Assembly: GCA_035764525.1 (NCBI GenBank)
Contig: DASTZB010000266.1
Location: 1 to 6,659 of the forward strand
Direction of reading: 5' to 3'
From: VBAS01 sp035764525
GTDB lineage: Bacteria; Bacteroidota; Bacteroidia; Chitinophagales; Chitinophagaceae
DNA: 6,659 nucleotides
The notes below the pieces were generated by a model that saw nothing but the letters and a program-made list of their open reading frames with translations, searched no databases and was not told the DNA's origin. Below, one piece after another: positions 6,103 through 6,659 of the stretch; the first letter of the stretch is position 1; every line of letters starts with the position of its first letter. The translations under genes were made by a program, and so were the position numbers.

Positions 6103-6659
6103 GAGACCTCAACTTTTAAAAGTGTCCAAAGAACCTCAGCATTCTTTTAGTGTAAGGCAAGATCTCGTGCCCTATATTAATAATCGCTGGCATTACCACG
6201 CCGAAATAGAACTGATCCATTTTAAAAAGGGTGAGGGCACACAGTTCATCGGCGATAGTATCAAACAATTTAAAGCTGGCGATGTGGTTTTGGTAGGCTC
6301 CAACCTGCCACACTATTGGCGATTCGATGATATTTATTTTGAAGAAGATGCTACGGTGACTGCCGATGTAAGAGTGGCTCATTTTTGCCAGGACTTTTGG
6401 GGCAGCCAGTTCCTGGAGCTACCTGAGAACATCCATATCAAGACCATTTTAGACAAAGCAAAAAGAGGATTGCAGATAACGGGTAAAACAAGAGAAAAAG
6501 TAGCAGGACTACTGGATTCTCTATTGCAGGCCACCGATAACCAACGTATCATTTTGCTGATCGAAGCATTAAATATGATCGCAAGTTGCGATCAACTGGA
6601 AACCTTATGCTCCATTGGCTTTAAATATGACATGATAAGGGATGAGAAGGATCGTATCA
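6101..6659 (+). CDS. AraC-family transcriptional regulator, sensor domain, 3'-partial
   Basis: The frame stays open from ATG 6101 to the right edge, giving 186 residues of an AraC-type regulator. The N-terminal cupin sensor shows the typical opening 'SFSVRQDLVPYINNRWHYHAEIELIHFKKGEG' region (residues 15-46), with the conserved 'WHYHAEIEL' (30-38), then 'FKAGDVVLVGSNLPHYWR' (57-74), the usual 'GD..L..pn.pH.w' signature. 'AHFCQDFWGSQFLELPE' (93-109) and the helical linker through 'RGLQITGKTREKVAGLLDSL' (122-141) follow, as in many Bacteroidota homologues. The C-terminal double helix-turn-helix lies beyond the window, so DNA binding is inferred from the sensor family. It is divergent from uxaA across a repeat-rich spacer, which makes it a good candidate regulator of uxaA and possibly of the shared element. 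The ligand, probably a sugar, is unknown. Confidence 0.9.
   Translation, partial: MRPQLLKVSKEPQHSFSVRQDLVPYINNRWHYHAEIELIHFKKGEGTQFIGDSIKQFKAGDVVLVGSNLPHYWRFDDIYFEEDATVTADVRVAHFCQDFWGSQFLELPENIHIKTILDKAKRGLQITGKTREKVAGLLDSLLQATDNQRIILLIEALNMIASCDQLETLCSIGFKYDMIRDEKDRI

Noticed and set aside
6116..6382. Minus-strand 88-codon frame opposite the AraC sensor
   Set aside because: The plus strand carries clear cupin/AraC signatures over the same bases.

Overview
The window reads as chromosome of a low-GC member of the Bacteroidota, probably near the Chitinophagaceae. The evidence is the general absence of Shine-Dalgarno sequences before starts, TAnnTTTG-like -7 boxes, a LacI protein of the Bacteroidetes type, and a cupin-type AraC sensor domain. 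This placement is inferred from style; there is no rRNA or other marker here.

Layout: (1) 3-413 (+) is the C-terminal part of a TlpA/AhpC-like thioredoxin-fold protein cut by the left edge. (2) 414-936 is a gene-poor spacer, perhaps with a decayed gene tail. (3) 2643 down to 937 (-) is a two-gene unit: an exported PQQ-type (sorbosone/glucose dehydrogenase family) beta-propeller oxidoreductase followed by a small exported c-type cytochrome. (4) 2847-3893 (+) is a LacI-family regulator, divergent from that unit. (5) 5602 down to 3926 (-) is a full-length altronate dehydratase (uxaA), convergent with lacI. (6) 5603-6100 is a 498-bp control region dense in repeats and operator-like palindromes. 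(7) 6101-6659 (+) is the N-terminal sensor part of an AraC-family regulator cut by the right edge.

How the parts may work together: the dehydrogenase and cytochrome look like a periplasmic sugar-oxidation pair in which the cytochrome accepts electrons. UxaA makes 2-keto-3-deoxygluconate from altronate in the cytoplasm. The minus-strand promoter regions of both units carry the same 29-bp element (26/29 identical), each exactly 30 bp before the same TTTATTTG -7-like box. This suggests that one regulator controls both. Separately, two LacI-type operators with a central CG lie 115 bp apart between uxaA and the araC-like gene, a spacing that would suit looping by the nearby LacI protein.

No mobile element, CRISPR array, tRNA or rRNA was seen. 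The genes themselves are familiar families. The most interesting content is the shared regulatory architecture.
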